A stretch of 64,000 nucleotides of DNA, from contig NZ_JASJEV010000002.1 of NCBI RefSeq assembly GCF_030067675.1, positions 1 through 64,000 on the forward strand. Direction: 5' to 3'. The notes under the pieces are model-generated. The model saw only the letters and a list, made by a program, of their open reading frames with translations, was not told where the DNA came from and made no database searches. This stretch comes from Chelatococcus albus (lineage in GTDB: Bacteria; Pseudomonadota; Alphaproteobacteria; Rhizobiales; Beijerinckiaceae). The translations under genes were made by a program, and so were the position numbers. Below, in pieces: positions 62,874 to 64,000 of this stretch; position 1 is the stretch's first letter; the number at the start of each line of letters is the position of its first letter.

Positions 62874-63329
62874 ATGCTCGACCGCACCGATCGGCGCATC
62901 CTCATGATCCTGCAGGAGGATGGCCGCATCGCGACGATCGACCTCGCCGAGCGCATCGGCTTGTCGCCCACGGCGACGAGCGAGCGGCTGAAACGGCTCA
63001 CGCGCGAGGGCTACGTCACCGGCTACGGGGCGCGGCTCGACCCCCACAAGCTTGGCCTCGGCCTCATGGTCTTCGTCGAGGTGTCGCTCGACAAGACGAC
63101 GCCCGACATCTTCGAGCGCTTCGCCGCGGCGGTGCGGCGGGCGCCGGAGGTGCTCGAATGCCACATGGTCGCCGGCGGCTTCGACTATCTCGTCAAGACG
63201 CGCGTCGCCGACATGGCCGCCTACCGCCGCTTCCTGGGCGAGGTGTTGCTGGCGCTGCCAGGTGTCACCGAGACGCGCACCTACGCCGTGATGGAGGAGG
63301 TGAAGAGGGACGGGCCGCTGCCGGTGTGA
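62874..63329 (+). CDS. putR: Lrp/AsnC-family regulator, probable PutR
   Basis: 151 aa. HTH (LDRTDRRILMILQEDGRIAT, LAERIGLSPTATSERLKRL) and RAM ligand-binding domain (FVEVSLDKTTPDIFERFAAA, ECHMVAGGFDYLVKTRV). It is divergent from putA, as for proline-responsive PutR activators in Agrobacterium and Rhodobacter. An in-frame ATG at 62844 would add ten residues; neither start has a clear ribosome site. The roughly 140-bp gap contains an AT-rich segment (62812-62860) likely to hold its sites. Confidence 0.88.
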   Translation: MLDRTDRRILMILQEDGRIATIDLAERIGLSPTATSERLKRLTREGYVTGYGARLDPHKLGLGLMVFVEVSLDKTTPDIFERFAAAVRRAPEVLECHMVAGGFDYLVKTRVADMAAYRRFLGEVLLALPGVTETRTYAVMEEVKRDGPLPV

Positions 63330-63372
63330 GCCGGCGCCTCGCGTCCCGTCTCGCCCGCGCCGCCGGCCCGCG

Positions 63373-64000
63373 TCATTCGCGCACGCGGCGCGCCAGTTCG
63401 CCCGGCGTGAGGCCGAGCGCGCGCCGCATCATGGCGCCGAAGGCGCTGCGGCTCGCATAGCCGAGCGCCCGGGCCACGCGCGCCAGTGGCTCGCCGGCGG
63501 TGAGGCGCTCCACCGCCGCAAGGCGCACCTGCTCGCGGAAGGCAACGAAGCTCATGCCGGTCTCGCGGCGGAAGAGGCGGGCGAGCGTGCGCGGCGAGGC
63601 GCCGAGCCTCACCGCCCAATCCTCCAGCCGATCGGTCCGGCCCGGATCGACGATGAGCTCGCGGGCGAGCGCCACGAGCCGCGCATCGCGCGGCATCGGA
63701 ATGCGCAGGGGCGAGCGTTCCGCACGGGCGATTTCGCCGAGGATGAGCGCTGCAAGATGCCCGCCGCGGCCGGCCGGATCATAGTCGGCCGGTTCCTCGG
63801 TCGCGGCGAGGATCAACTCGCGAAGGAGCGGGCCGACGGAGATGATGGTGCAGTCCGCCGGCAGGCCGGGATGGGCGCCCTCCTCGATATAGAGCGTGCG
63901 CATGGCGAGCGGGCCGCGGATGTCCACCGCGTGCACCGTGCCCGCTGGCAGCCACACGGCGCGCCCCGGCGGCACGATCCAGGCGCTGGTGTCGGTCGTG
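63373..64000 (-). CDS. AraC-family transcriptional regulator, N-terminus outside the window
   Basis: The visible part includes the AraC-binding cupin region (WIVPPGRAVWLPAGTVHAVD, then TIISVGPLLRELILA) and a C-terminal double HTH (WAVRLGASPRTLARLFRRET, RVARALGYASRSAFGAMMRR). The frame stays open to the window edge, so the start is missing. Targets unknown; it converges on putR with a 43-bp gap. Confidence 0.88.
   Translation of the reverse strand, partial: TTDTSAWIVPPGRAVWLPAGTVHAVDIRGPLAMRTLYIEEGAHPGLPADCTIISVGPLLRELILAATEEPADYDPAGRGGHLAALILGEIARAERSPLRIPMPRDARLVALARELIVDPGRTDRLEDWAVRLGASPRTLARLFRRETGMSFVAFREQVRLAAVERLTAGEPLARVARALGYASRSAFGAMMRRALGLTPGELARRVRE

Noticed and set aside
59579-63001. 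Longer PutA starting near 63001 with an N-terminal DNA-binding region
   Set aside because: The extra N-terminal reading lies opposite the Lrp-type gene and the promoter gap, is Arg/Ser-rich, and lacks a ribbon-helix-helix pattern; the start at 62731 matches short PutA proteins.

Overview
The window is about 64 kb of high-GC DNA (roughly 70% by eye) with dense genes, many ATGA/TGATG start-stop overlaps and a clear alphaproteobacterial, probably Hyphomicrobiales (Rhizobiales), gene content. Evidence for this is the mdh-sucCDAB-lpdA block, an F1-only atpHAGDC operon, mch (ethylmalonyl-CoA pathway) next to sdhCDAB, a short PutA with a divergent Lrp-type regulator, and dispersed short palindromes of types common in that order. 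Almost all of it is chromosomal housekeeping DNA. The accessory parts are the 10-21 kb catabolic/transport cluster, the 32-34 kb scar region, and a possible insertion-sequence end at the left edge.

Layout. 0-0.4 kb: possible IS481-type end and a small unknown ORF. 0.5-8.7 kb (minus): high-affinity K+ uptake operon in the order 27-aa micro-ORF, kdpF, A, B, C, D, E, with a KdpE-operator-like sequence just upstream. 8.8-10.1 kb (plus): TerB-like protein overlapping a class I glutamine amidotransferase whose start is separated from its body by an apparent one-base frameshift in a run of eight C. 10.2-19.4 kb (minus): eight-gene operon with an Asp/Glu/hydantoin-racemase-type enzyme, a complete peptide/nickel-class ABC transporter (A, B, C, D, F) and two amidohydrolases, one of them AtzC/cytosine-deaminase-like. 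A divergent GntR/FCD regulator and a flavin reductase (19.7-21.2 kb, plus) complete what looks like an uptake and breakdown system for an N-containing cyclic compound. 21.35 kb: tRNA-Ala(CGC). 21.5-24.3 kb: yggT, a DUF167 gene, folD, and a lytic transglycosylase. 24.5-29.4 kb: mch and sdhCDAB. 29.5-34 kb: lipoprotein, GNAT, GST, a dimeric alpha/beta-barrel protein, remnants of an isochorismatase-family gene and a LysR gene joined head to head, and a small secreted protein. 34-35.9 kb: zapE and a TetR regulator. 36.1-45.5 kb: mdh, sucC, sucD, sucA, sucB, lpdA. 45.6-51.5 kb: a membrane protein, xerC, priA, psuG and an HTH-PfkB kinase. 51.8-56.8 kb: F1 ATP synthase operon ending in a strong terminator. 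56.9-59.6 kb: CPBP protease-family protein, ahpD/ahpC, ACT-domain protein. 59.6-63.3 kb: putA and its likely Lrp-type regulator. 63.4 kb to the right edge: AraC regulator cut by the window end.

How the parts work together. SdhCDAB, Mdh, SucCD, SucAB and Lpd supply most of the TCA cycle from 2-oxoglutarate to oxaloacetate; AtpHAGDC is the catalytic half of the ATP synthase; PutA feeds proline into glutamate and so into the cycle; Mch belongs to acetyl-CoA assimilation. No CRISPR array, prophage, plasmid origin or toxin-antitoxin pair was seen. The best candidates for new biology are the racemase/ABC/amidohydrolase cluster, including an amidohydrolase that lacks the usual HxH metal motif, and the Kdp micro-ORF; neither can be assigned a substrate or role from sequence alone.
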